Positions 7,183 to 13,355 of a DNA stretch of 17,777 nucleotides are shown here, piece after piece. A program made the translations under genes and the position numbers. Source of the DNA: Chloroflexota bacterium. Lineage in GTDB: Bacteria > Chloroflexota > UBA6077 > JACQUR01. Under the pieces are notes generated by a model. The model searched no databases and had not been told where the DNA came from. It saw only the letters and a list, made by a program, of their open reading frames with translations. Positions within the stretch are counted from its first letter, which is position 1, and each line of letters begins with the position of its first letter. Location: assembly GCA_016210245.1 (NCBI GenBank), contig JACQUR010000234.1:1-17777 (forward strand). The letters are read 5' to 3'.

Positions 7183-8414
7183 GTCCACCCCTCCAGGGTG
7201 GCTGCCAGGTCCTGGCCGGGGACGAGGCGCAGGAGCCGATGCGTGGGCGCGGCGGCCGGTGGGGCACCCGCGCCGGCCAGGAGCAGGAGGACCTGGTGGC
7301 CCGCCTGCTCCAGCCGCGAGATCGTGCTCGGCAGGTCCGTGGCGGCGTCCGAGGCAGCCAGGATCACGGCGCTGCCGCGCGGGAGGCGGGCCTCTGACCA
7401 CCAGTTGAGCTGGGGCGCGCCCACGGGCTGGAAGCGAGCCAGGGCCTCGAGCAGCGCCTGGAGGTGGGCAGGGTTGGCGCTGGGCAACAGCGCAGCCGGC
7501 GGGCTCGCGTCGGCGAACAGCCCGACGGGATAGCCGGCCTGGCTGAGGTAGACGGCAATGGAGGCCAGGGCGGAGAGAGTTAGCTCGAACAGCGTCTCGC
7601 GGTACAGCTCCCAGGGCAGCGAGAAGGAGCGGCCGTCCAGCGCCAGGCTCACCTGCAGGCTGGTCGCCGGCTCCAGCACGCGCACCTGCAGCTCACCCCG
7701 GTGAGCGGTCGCCCGCCAGTGGATGAGGCGCTGCGGATCGCCCGCCCGGTACTCGCGCGCCCCCGCGGTGCGGGTTGGGTCCGCCACCAGGCTCCGGCGG
7801 CTGGCCGCGTCAACGGAGGGGTGGCGGAGCGGGAGGGCGAGGCGCCGCAGCGGCACAACACGCGGGTAGACCACCACCTCGAGCTGGCCGCGGACCCAGG
7901 CCTCTCGCTCGCACAGGCCAAAGGGGTCGCCAGCGCGCACGCGAGCCGTCTGCAGGGCGTAGACGCCCCGGTGGCGGCACGACAGGCGGTGCTGCCAGCG
8001 GGCGCGCTGGTACGGCCAGAGGGAGGCCCCCTGGCCCAGCCAGGCCGAGCCGGGGTGGCTGGCCGATGGCTCCAGCTCGCCGCTCGGAACCAGCGCCCGC
8101 GGCAGCAGTTCCCACACCTCCACCCAGGGCAGCGGGAGTAGCTTGCGGTTGCGCAAGCTGGTCTCGAGCACCACCGCGTCGCCACAGAAGGCGCGCCGCG
8201 GCACAACGCGGCGGCTGTAGGCCAGGCGGGCCAGACAGAAGCCGGCCCACAGGCGGGCGACGACTCCAAGCAGCAACAAGCTGCCGGCCAGCAGCGCCAC
8301 CTGTGGGGCGGAGGCCGAAGCGGCGGCCAGCGTGGCCACCAGCAGACCCACCAGCCCGTAGGCGTCGAACAGCCAGGGGACCGCGTGCGGGTCGCGCGCC
8401 TCCGGGTTGTCCAC
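7179..8414 (-). CDS. DUF58 domain protein, second gene of the MoxR operon
   Basis: A 411-aa membrane-anchored protein. Two hydrophobic helices span about residues 19-58, followed by a beta-rich middle and the DUF58 signature GAREYRAGDPQRLIHWRATA (218-237), continuing HRGELQVRVLEP. DUF58 proteins carry a VWA-like fold and are the regular partners of MoxR ATPases in putative chaperone or envelope-assembly complexes. The start is GTG 8414, 9 nt after the MoxR stop (8424-8426). The stop TGA (7179-7181) overlaps the next start by 4 nt, so all three genes are one coupled operon. Confidence 0.93.
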   Translation of the reverse strand: MDNPEARDPHAVPWLFDAYGLVGLLVATLAAASASAPQVALLAGSLLLLGVVARLWAGFCLARLAYSRRVVPRRAFCGDAVVLETSLRNRKLLPLPWVEVWELLPRALVPSGELEPSASHPGSAWLGQGASLWPYQRARWQHRLSCRHRGVYALQTARVRAGDPFGLCEREAWVRGQLEVVVYPRVVPLRRLALPLRHPSVDAASRRSLVADPTRTAGAREYRAGDPQRLIHWRATAHRGELQVRVLEPATSLQVSLALDGRSFSLPWELYRETLFELTLSALASIAVYLSQAGYPVGLFADASPPAALLPSANPAHLQALLEALARFQPVGAPQLNWWSEARLPRGSAVILAASDAATDLPSTISRLEQAGHQVLLLLAGAGAPPAAAPTHRLLRLVPGQDLAATLEGWT

Positions 8415-8423
8415 GGCGCCGCG

Positions 8424-9371
8424 CTACAGCCCGGCTTCGACCGGGACGGGCAGGCGCTCCAGGATCGCCTCGACCGCGCGCCCCGCGTCCCGCCCGCGCA
8501 GCCGCGCCTCGACGGACACCACCAGGCGATGGGCCAGGACCGGCCCGGCCAGGCGCTTGACGTCGTCGGGGGTCACGAACGCTCGTCCCTGCGCAGCCGC
8601 CCAGGCCTGGCTCGCCCGATACAGGTCCAGGGTCGCACGCGGGCTCGCCCCCAGCCGAACGTCCGGGTCGTCGCGGGTGGCCCGGGCGGCGGCGACCACG
8701 TAGTTCCGCACTTCCTCCTCCATGCGAACCTGGCGACACAGCGCCTGGAGCTCGAGCACCTGTTCCGGGCCGAGCACGGGCTCGAGCTGCAGCCCGGCTG
8801 CATCCGCCGGCGCCCGGCCGAGCATCGCCCGCTCGTCGCGCTCGTCCGGATAGCCCAGCGCCAGGCGGAGCAGGAAGCGATCGAGCTGGGCTTCGGGCAG
8901 GGGGAAGGTGCCCTCCAGCTCGATCGGGTTCTGGGTGGCGATGACCACGAACGGGCGGGGCAGGGGATGGGTCACCCCGTCCACGCTGGCCTGGTGCTCC
9001 TGCATCGCCTCCAGCACCGCCGACTGGGTGCGCGGCGTGGCGCGGTTGATCTCGTCGACCATGAGCACGTTGGCGAAGACCGGCCCCGGCCGAAAGACGA
9101 ACTCGGCGCTACGCTGGTCGAACACCGACACGCCTGTCACGTCAGAGGGCAGCAGGTCGGGCGTACACTGCAGACGGCGGAAGACGCCGCCGACGGACTG
9201 GGCCAGGGCCCGGGCCAGCGTCGTCTTGCCTACTCCCGGCACGTCCTCGATCAGCACGTGCCCCTCGCACAGCAAGGCCACCACCGCCAGCTCGATCGCA
9301 GCGCGCTTGCCCACCAGCACCCGCTCCACGTTGTCACCGAGCCGCCGCGCCGCCCGTCGAACCTGATCCAA
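8424..9371 (-). CDS. MoxR family AAA+ ATPase
   Basis: A 315-aa cytoplasmic AAA+ ATPase that acts as a chaperone for neighbouring VWA-like or DUF58 partners. Visible motifs are Walker A DVPGVGKTT (43-51), Walker B VLMVDEINRA (102-111), sensor 1 VIATQNP (143-149) and the arginine finger region LPEAQLDRFLLRL. The C-terminal lid includes GASPRATLDLYRASQAWAAA. Length and motif order are normal for MoxR. The start codon is TTG at 9371, preceded by GAGGTGAG about 5 nt upstream. It is the first gene of the moxR-DUF58-DUF4129 operon. A TATACT extended -10 element about 18 nt upstream suggests a very short leader. Confidence 0.95.
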   Translation of the reverse strand: MDQVRRAARRLGDNVERVLVGKRAAIELAVVALLCEGHVLIEDVPGVGKTTLARALAQSVGGVFRRLQCTPDLLPSDVTGVSVFDQRSAEFVFRPGPVFANVLMVDEINRATPRTQSAVLEAMQEHQASVDGVTHPLPRPFVVIATQNPIELEGTFPLPEAQLDRFLLRLALGYPDERDERAMLGRAPADAAGLQLEPVLGPEQVLELQALCRQVRMEEEVRNYVVAAARATRDDPDVRLGASPRATLDLYRASQAWAAAQGRAFVTPDDVKRLAGPVLAHRLVVSVEARLRGRDAGRAVEAILERLPVPVEAGL

Positions 9372-9388
9372 GCCTCACCTCGGACGCG

Positions 9389-9397
9389 AGTATAGCA
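9389..9397 (-). promoter_or_regulatory. Possible extended -10 promoter of the MoxR operon
   Basis: On the minus strand TGCTATACT matches TGnTATAAT with one mismatch. The predicted transcript would start around 9382, about 11 nt before the TTG start, a leader just long enough to hold the Shine-Dalgarno. No good -35 is seen. Confidence 0.4.
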
Positions 9398-9487
9398 CTC
9401 CCCGGGCGGATCCAGCGTGCGCACGCGGCGTCCTGGGTGCCCTTCACGTTCTTGCGGGCGAAGCGCTGGCCTCGCTGGGAGCGTGGG

Positions 9488-9830
9488 CCTGCCTGGGAGC
9501 GCAGACATTCTGTCTGCGCGGGCGAGCCGCTCCACGCCCCGTGGCCGACCGGCCCCTGGCGAGCCCGCCCGCGCTCCGCAAGGCCACCGCATCCTCGCAG
9601 GCGAGCCGGCGTGGCGCTGAGGGACGGTGCGCGCCGGACCGCCCGGCGCTGCCGCACGGGCCAGGCCGTGGGCGGGGCAGGGGAAGCAGCGGGGAGCGCC
9701 GGCGCCTTGCCTGGGCGAGTCCTCGGGGGCGAGGGGCTACCCGGCCTGGGCGGGCTCGCCAGGGGCCGGTCGGCTGCGGGGCGTGGAGCGGCTCGCCCGC
9801 GCAGACAGGATGTCTGCGCTCCCAGCCAGG
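9488..9830. repeat. 80-bp inverted repeat flanking a 183-bp core
   Basis: Arms 9488-9567 and 9751-9830 are reverse complements with 4 mismatches over 80 bp. Each contains the internal palindrome CGCAGACA-n-TGTCTGCG and the block GGGCGAGCCGCTCCACGCC. This is either a MITE-like element or two dispersed repeats in opposite orientation. No transposase and no obvious target-site duplication were found. Confidence 0.9.
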
Positions 9831-9915
9831 CCGGCGCTCCCAGCCAGGCCGGCGCTCCCAGGGGCGGCGCTCCCAGGGGCGGCGCTCCCAGAGGCGGCGC
9901 TCCCAGAGGCGGCCT
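9816..9915. repeat. Tandem array of GCGCTCCCAG units
   Basis: Two 18-bp units built on GCTCCCAGCCAGGCCGGC are followed by four 15-bp units, two of GCTCCCAGGGGCGGC and two of GCTCCCAGAGGCGGC. It grows out of the outer end of the right inverted-repeat arm. Two degenerate reverse-complement units (CTGGGAGCG) lie at the left arm, around 9474-9502. Confidence 0.85.
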
Positions 9916-9954
9916 GCACTCCGCACGGAAACGTGACCCGCACCCGGCGAACCA

Positions 9955-10043
9955 TCGGCCGACCGGGGTCCAGGTTGCCTCCCTGGACAGTCGGCCGAGG
10001 CTTCGCCTCTACGTGGCGCCGGCCTGGACGCGCACCAGGCCGG
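9955..10043. other. Cluster of nested stem-loops
   Basis: The first structure has an outer 9-bp stem TCGGCCGAC/GTCGGCCGA (9955-9963, 9990-9998) and an inner 7-bp stem GTCCAGG/CCTGGAC (9968-9974, 9982-9988). A small GAGGC-TTC-GCCTC hairpin (9997-10009) overlaps its base. A 9-bp hairpin CCGGCCTGG/CCAGGCCGG (10019-10027, 10035-10043) follows. It lies 80-170 bp downstream of the RelE-like toxin gene on the minus strand, so it could be a terminator region, a structured RNA or a palindromic repeat. Confidence 0.6.
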
Positions 10044-10123
10044 TGGTGGTCAGGTACTCGCGCGGCTTGCACGGCCGCTGTTTGGAAAGCATCAACGCCC
10101 CGGTCGAGAGGAACTTCTCAAGG

Positions 10124-10429
10124 CTACGGCTGGCGAAAGATGGTGTGGTCCCCAATGCGCCGCCATCTGATGGCCGGCTCGCCACCAACCTCGACGAGCT
10201 CGAACGTCGCGCGCCCGTCCGGGCTGGCGAACGACCATGTCATCTCCCAGATGCCCGGGTGTCCCGTGAGCTTCTTGACGCGCAGCGCTGCTGGCCACCT
10301 GGGCGGCCATCCGGTGCGCCGTGCAAAGGCAGCGTTGATAGCGCGGACAGCCGCCCTGAAGAGTTCCCGCTCCCGCTCCGTCAGCCTCGCATAGTCGGCC
10401 AGGAACGACGCCGCGGTTTGATACTTCAC
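10124..10429 (-). CDS. RelE/ParE-superfamily toxin
   Basis: A 101-aa small basic protein. The N-terminal helices FLADYARLTERERELFRAAV are followed by LRVKKLTGHPGIWEMTWSFA and FELVEVGGEPAIRWRRIGDH. This order (K-L-x-G-x-x-G-x-W-E-x, then a beta strand ending RRIGDHTIF) is typical of RelE/ParE-type toxins, which cleave mRNA on ribosomes or poison gyrase. I cannot say which. GTG 10429 overlaps the antitoxin stop (GTGA), so the pair is translationally coupled in antitoxin-toxin order. The alternative, a non-toxic RelE-fold protein, cannot be excluded. Confidence 0.8.
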   Translation of the reverse strand: MKYQTAASFLADYARLTERERELFRAAVRAINAAFARRTGWPPRWPAALRVKKLTGHPGIWEMTWSFASPDGRATFELVEVGGEPAIRWRRIGDHTIFRQP

Positions 10430-10749
10430 CTGGCGTCAGCGGAGCCCTTCGCCGCGTCAGCCGCGGCCGCGTGCGCGTCCAGGGCGGCGAGGAAGCTCTC
10501 CACGTCGTCGAAGGTCTCGAACCGCCCAGCCGCGAAGTCGTCGTCAGCCTCGCGCTCCATCCGCTGCCACCGCTCCGTCCAGAACCACGCCTGCGACGCA
10601 TCGACCGTCACCTGCGGGCGCAGCTCGTACACCCCGTCATCGCGGAGCACCACCTCGAAGAGGTCAGTATCCGGCGCGCGGCTGCGCAGTTCCTTGGGAA
10701 TGGTCACTGTCCCCCGACCGGTCATCTTCACGATCATAGCCGACGCCAT
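10426..10749 (-). CDS. AbrB/MazE-type antitoxin
   Basis: A 107-aa protein with an N-terminal swapped-hairpin AbrB/SpoVT DNA-binding domain (MIVKMTGRGTVTIPKELRSR, residues 5-24, then FEVVLRDDGVYELRP). An acidic helical tail (ADDDFAAGRFETFDDVESFL) would bind the toxin. ATG 10749 has GAGAGG immediately before it. ATG 10737 in the same frame has better spacing and starts right at the conserved domain, so either may be used. The pair is probably autoregulated: a 22-bp palindrome lies 10 bp upstream of the first ATG. Confidence 0.85.
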   Translation of the reverse strand: MASAMIVKMTGRGTVTIPKELRSRAPDTDLFEVVLRDDGVYELRPQVTVDASQAWFWTERWQRMEREADDDFAAGRFETFDDVESFLAALDAHAAAADAAKGSADAR

Positions 10750-10758
10750 CCTCTCATA

Positions 10759-10780
10759 CTGCTGGTCTGCAGACTAGCAG
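10759..10780. promoter_or_regulatory. Candidate operator of the AbrB/RelE-like module
   Basis: Near-perfect 22-bp palindrome with core GTCTGCAGAC (10765-10774) and flanks CTGCT/AGCAG; one base pair is mismatched. On the minus strand it sits between TTGCTG (-35-like) and TATGAG (-10-like) with a 19-bp spacer, the expected place for repression by the antitoxin complex. Confidence 0.5.
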
Positions 10781-10851
10781 CAATTCCGCGCTACAGCAAG
10801 AATCGCACCGCGTGATCGGCCCAGCTCGCCCACTCCTCCTGGCTCAGAGGG

Positions 10852-10865
10852 GCCGCTCGAGCGGC
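10852..10865. terminator. Possible terminator palindrome after the dehydrogenase gene
   Basis: Perfect 14-bp palindrome GCCGCTCGAGCGGC, 44 bp downstream of the dehydrogenase stop on the minus strand. No T-run, so assignment is weak. Confidence 0.3.
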
Positions 10866-10909
10866 GTCTCGCCTGCGCTCCCAGGCCATCTCCACGTTTC
10901 ATCAGAAAC

Positions 10910-11959
10910 TCATCCCGGACACACCAGCACCTTCGGCGTAGACCGCTGGCGGGCCAGGTCCAGGGCGCGGTGGAGCTCGGCCAGCGGCACGCGCTGGGAC
11001 AGGAAGGGCTCCAGGTCTAGCTGGGGCAGCAGCGCCACGGCGCGCTGGAACTCCAGGGCGCGGACGAACGCGCCCCGCAGAGTCAGCTCGCGCACGACCA
11101 GGTCGTAGGGGCTCAGGCTCAGGCGGGCGTCCTGGGGCAGCAGACCGACCAGCACGACGGTGCCGCCCCGCCGTGGCAGGGCCAGCGCCTGCTCCACCGT
11201 CTCCAGCGTGCCGGCCGCCTCGAAGACGGAGTCCACTCCGAGGCCGTCGGTCGCCTCCAGCGCCCGCTCCAGCAGCGACTCGGCCCGAGGGTCGACCACA
11301 TGGGTGGCACCCATCCGCAGCGCCAGCGCTCGGCGGGCCGAGTCGCGGCTGGTCGCCAGGCGCACGCTGGCTCCAGACAGACGCACGACCTGGAGCAGCA
11401 GCAAGCTCATCGGGCCCGCGCCCAGCACGGCGACGGTGCCGCCGGGCCTCACCTGGGCCAGCTCCAGCGCGTGCAGGCAGCAGGAGAGCGGCTCCGCCAG
11501 GACGCCGGCCTCGAGCGGCAGGCTCCGGGGCAGGCGATAGGCCTGGCGCTCCGGCAGGGCCAGGTACTCGGCCAGGCCGCCGAAGACCGCCTGGCGGTGG
11601 GGGCACAGGAACGGGCGCGCCTCGCGGCAGTAGAAGCAGGCCCCGCAGGAAATGGTCGTGTCCAGGGCCACGCCGTCGCCCGGGCGCAGGTGGCGCACCT
11701 GCGGGCCGACCGCCTCCACCGTGCCCGCCACCTCGTGGCCCAGGATGCGCGGCGGCTGGTACAGGCCCAGGCTGCCGTCGACCAGGTGCAGGTCGGTCCC
11801 GCACAGGCCGCAGGCGGCTACCCGCACCAGCACCTCGTCGCCGCTCGGCGTCGGCACCGGCCGCCGCTCCAGCCGCACGTCGCCGGGGCCGTGCCAGACC
11901 GCGCACAGGTGAGTCCTGAGTCCTGAGTCCTGAGTGCTGAGTGAGGGGTCCTGTGGCAT
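10910..11959 (-). CDS. Zinc-dependent medium-chain alcohol/polyol dehydrogenase
   Basis: A 349-aa cytoplasmic NAD(P)-dependent oxidoreductase of the threonine/sorbitol dehydrogenase type. Catalytic zinc ligands are Cys53 in ACGLCGTDLH, His75-Glu76 in ILGHEVAGT and Glu156 in LAEPLSCC. The structural zinc site is Cys105, 108, 111 and 119 (CGACFYCREARPFLC). The Rossmann motif VAVLGAGPMSLL (177-188) has Ser where the third Gly is usual. The substrate is not predictable. ATG 11959 has GGAGG 7 nt upstream, which decides the start. The first 18 residues (MPQDPSLSTQDSGLRTHL) replace the usual short N-terminus and are largely encoded by a heptamer array (11911-11945). The gene is divergent from the first CynX-like transporter. 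Confidence 0.92.
   Translation of the reverse strand: MPQDPSLSTQDSGLRTHLCAVWHGPGDVRLERRPVPTPSGDEVLVRVAACGLCGTDLHLVDGSLGLYQPPRILGHEVAGTVEAVGPQVRHLRPGDGVALDTTISCGACFYCREARPFLCPHRQAVFGGLAEYLALPERQAYRLPRSLPLEAGVLAEPLSCCLHALELAQVRPGGTVAVLGAGPMSLLLLQVVRLSGASVRLATSRDSARRALALRMGATHVVDPRAESLLERALEATDGLGVDSVFEAAGTLETVEQALALPRRGGTVVLVGLLPQDARLSLSPYDLVVRELTLRGAFVRALEFQRAVALLPQLDLEPFLSQRVPLAELHRALDLARQRSTPKVLVCPG
11911..11945. repeat. Heptamer tandem array in the 5' end of the dehydrogenase gene
   Basis: Five exact 7-base units: GAGTCCT three times, then GAGTGCT and GAGTGAG. On the minus strand it encodes residues SLSTQDSGLRTH of the dehydrogenase. There is no inverted partner, unlike the other arrays. 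Confidence 0.93.
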
Positions 11960-11978
11960 GGGTGTGCCTCCCAGAGAC

Positions 11979-11984
11979 ATTGTA
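11979..11984 (-). promoter_or_regulatory. Possible -10 element of the dehydrogenase promoter
   Basis: TACAAT on the minus strand differs from TATAAT by one base and lies 19 nt before the ATG at 11959, leaving a leader of roughly a dozen bases that carries GGGAGG. No clear -35. Confidence 0.33.
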
Positions 11985-12083
11985 GCGACTGGACAGCGCC
12001 GCCAGGCGACCGGTAGAGTTGCAGCGCGGGGGCCCCGCGCCACCTGCCCTCGCAAGCTGCCACTACCCGGAACCATATCCCAC

Positions 12084-13331
12084 GTGACCTACCAGGATAG
12101 CCACTCCCACTCCCACTCCCACTCTCCTGCCCTCGCCCTGCCAGGGGAGGGGGCTACCCTGGACAGCACTTCGGGCGACGGCTCGCCCACCGCCGTGCTG
12201 CTCGTCCTGGCCTGGCTGGCCGCCGCCAACACCCGCAGCTCGCTGCTGGCGATCGGGCCCCTGCTGCCCCTGGCCATCGCCGACCTCCATCTCTCCGCCA
12301 CCGTGGCCGGCGCGCTCTCCGGGCTGCCGTTGCTGCTCATGGGCGCCATCTCCATCCCCGCCGGGCTGCTGGCCGACCGGATTGGCCCACGCCGGCTGCT
12401 GGTCGCCGCGCTGCTGGGCCTCGGTCTGGCCGGCGGGGTGCGGGGGATGGCGGAGAGCGCAGCCGTGCTGGTGGCCGCCTCGGTCGGGCTGGGCGCGGCT
12501 ATCGGCCTGGGGCAGCCGGCCCTGCCCCAGGTGGCGCGGACCGTTTCGCGCCGCTGGGCCGGGCTGGCCACGGCCGTCTACACCAACGGCCTGATGCTCG
12601 GGGCGATGTCGGGCGTGATGCTCACGCTCCCGGTGCTCTTGCCCCTGGCCGGCTCCTGGCGGAACGTGCTGCTGCTCTGGGGGCTGGGCAGCCTCGTGGC
12701 AGCGCTCGGCTGGGCGCTCGCCGCCATGCCCCGCCGCCCGGCGCCCCGCCCGGGCATGGCGGCCACGCTCCCGCTCCGCCAGGTGCTGGCCATCCCGGGC
12801 CTGCTGCCGGTGGCCATCGTCTTCGCCAGCCAGGGCGCCATCTTCTACGCCCTGAGCACCTGGCTCGCCCCGTACTACGTGGCGCAGGGCAGGCCGCTGA
12901 GCGAGGCCTCCACGGCGCTGGCGGCGCTCACCCTCACGGCGATCTTCGGCGGCACGATCGCCCCCGGCATCGCCCTGTGGTGGGGAAGCGTCCGCCGAAC
13001 GCTGGTGGCCGCGGGCGTGGTTACGGCCCTGGCGCAAGTCGCGCTGGTGCTGCTGCCCGGCCAGGAGGTCCTCTGGGTAGGGGTGACCTCCTTTGCGACC
13101 AGCTTCGCCCTCACCCTGGGGCTGGCCGCACCGGCCCAACTGGCGCCGCGGGAGAAGGTGGGCGCCGCGGCCGGCCTCCTGCTGGCGCTCGGCTACCTGG
13201 GCTCCATGCTGGGGCCGCTGGGCTTCGGAGTGCTGCGCGACCTGACCGGCGGCTTCACCGCCAGCCTGGTTTTCCTGGTCGCCATCGGCGTCACCCTGAG
13301 CGTGGCCGCGGCGGCCATCCCGAAGCGATGA
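12084..13331 (+). CDS. MFS transporter, CynX/NimT-like (copy 1)
   Basis: A 415-aa inner-membrane transporter with about 12 hydrophobic segments. The first helix region ANTRSSLLAIGPLLPLAIAD (49-68) has the CynX/NimT pattern of an Arg before the G-P-L-L motif, and motif A is GLLADRIGPRR (94-104). CynX-type proteins move cyanate, nitroimidazole or other small anions; the substrate here is unknown. The start is uncertain: GTG 12084 is the best in-frame codon but its Shine-Dalgarno is weak. The N-terminus contains four His-Ser pairs (residues 6-14) encoded by CACTCC hexamers. It is closely similar to the next gene throughout, including SGLPLLLM and GVLRDLTGGFTA, so the two are a tandem duplication. 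Confidence 0.85.
   Translation: MTYQDSHSHSHSHSPALALPGEGATLDSTSGDGSPTAVLLVLAWLAAANTRSSLLAIGPLLPLAIADLHLSATVAGALSGLPLLLMGAISIPAGLLADRIGPRRLLVAALLGLGLAGGVRGMAESAAVLVAASVGLGAAIGLGQPALPQVARTVSRRWAGLATAVYTNGLMLGAMSGVMLTLPVLLPLAGSWRNVLLLWGLGSLVAALGWALAAMPRRPAPRPGMAATLPLRQVLAIPGLLPVAIVFASQGAIFYALSTWLAPYYVAQGRPLSEASTALAALTLTAIFGGTIAPGIALWWGSVRRTLVAAGVVTALAQVALVLLPGQEVLWVGVTSFATSFALTLGLAAPAQLAPREKVGAAAGLLLALGYLGSMLGPLGFGVLRDLTGGFTASLVFLVAIGVTLSVAAAAIPKR
12102..12125. repeat. Hexamer tandem repeat encoding His-Ser pairs
   Basis: CACTCC three times then CACTCT, in frame in the first CynX-like gene, giving SHSHSHSHS. As a 6-base period it is distinct from the 7-base arrays. Confidence 0.9.
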
Positions 13332-13355
13332 GCGCTGCGCCATGAGCGATGAGCG
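13328..13355. repeat. ATGAGCG heptamers at the stop/start junction of the tandem MFS genes
   Basis: Units ATGAGCG (13328-13334), CTGCGCC, ATGAGCG (13342-13348) and ATGAGCG (13349-13355). The first carries the stop TGA of copy 1 and the second carries the start ATG of copy 2. Confidence 0.7.

Larger units (their letters stand above)
9398..10123. other. Gene-free region of repeats and hairpins
   Basis: About 730 bp without a convincing gene. Long frames exist on both strands but have low-complexity Arg/Pro/Gly/Ala translations, as expected from open frames in very GC-rich DNA. It contains an 80-bp inverted repeat, a tandem array and a group of hairpins, listed separately. The 183 bp between the inverted-repeat arms (9568-9750) show no recognisable content. 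Confidence 0.7.

Noticed and set aside
5554..7533. 659-codon plus-strand open frame opposite the DUF4129 gene
   Set aside because: Gln/Arg/His-rich low-complexity translation, antisense to a gene with clear membrane segments and a DUF4129 domain.
9955..10043. Integron attC site or tRNA-like structure
   Set aside because: No core GTTRRRY site, no integrase and no cloverleaf with anticodon stem could be drawn.
10009..10092. 27-aa minus-strand ORF starting MLSKQRPCKPREYLTTTGLV
   Set aside because: Non-repetitive and slightly gene-like, but it has no Shine-Dalgarno and overlaps the hairpin cluster. Too short to support; possibly a remnant.
9437..10777. 446-codon plus-strand frame across the repeat region and the antitoxin module
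   Set aside because: Contains repetitive GAPRGGAPRGG-type translation from the tandem array and runs antisense through the AbrB/RelE-like genes.
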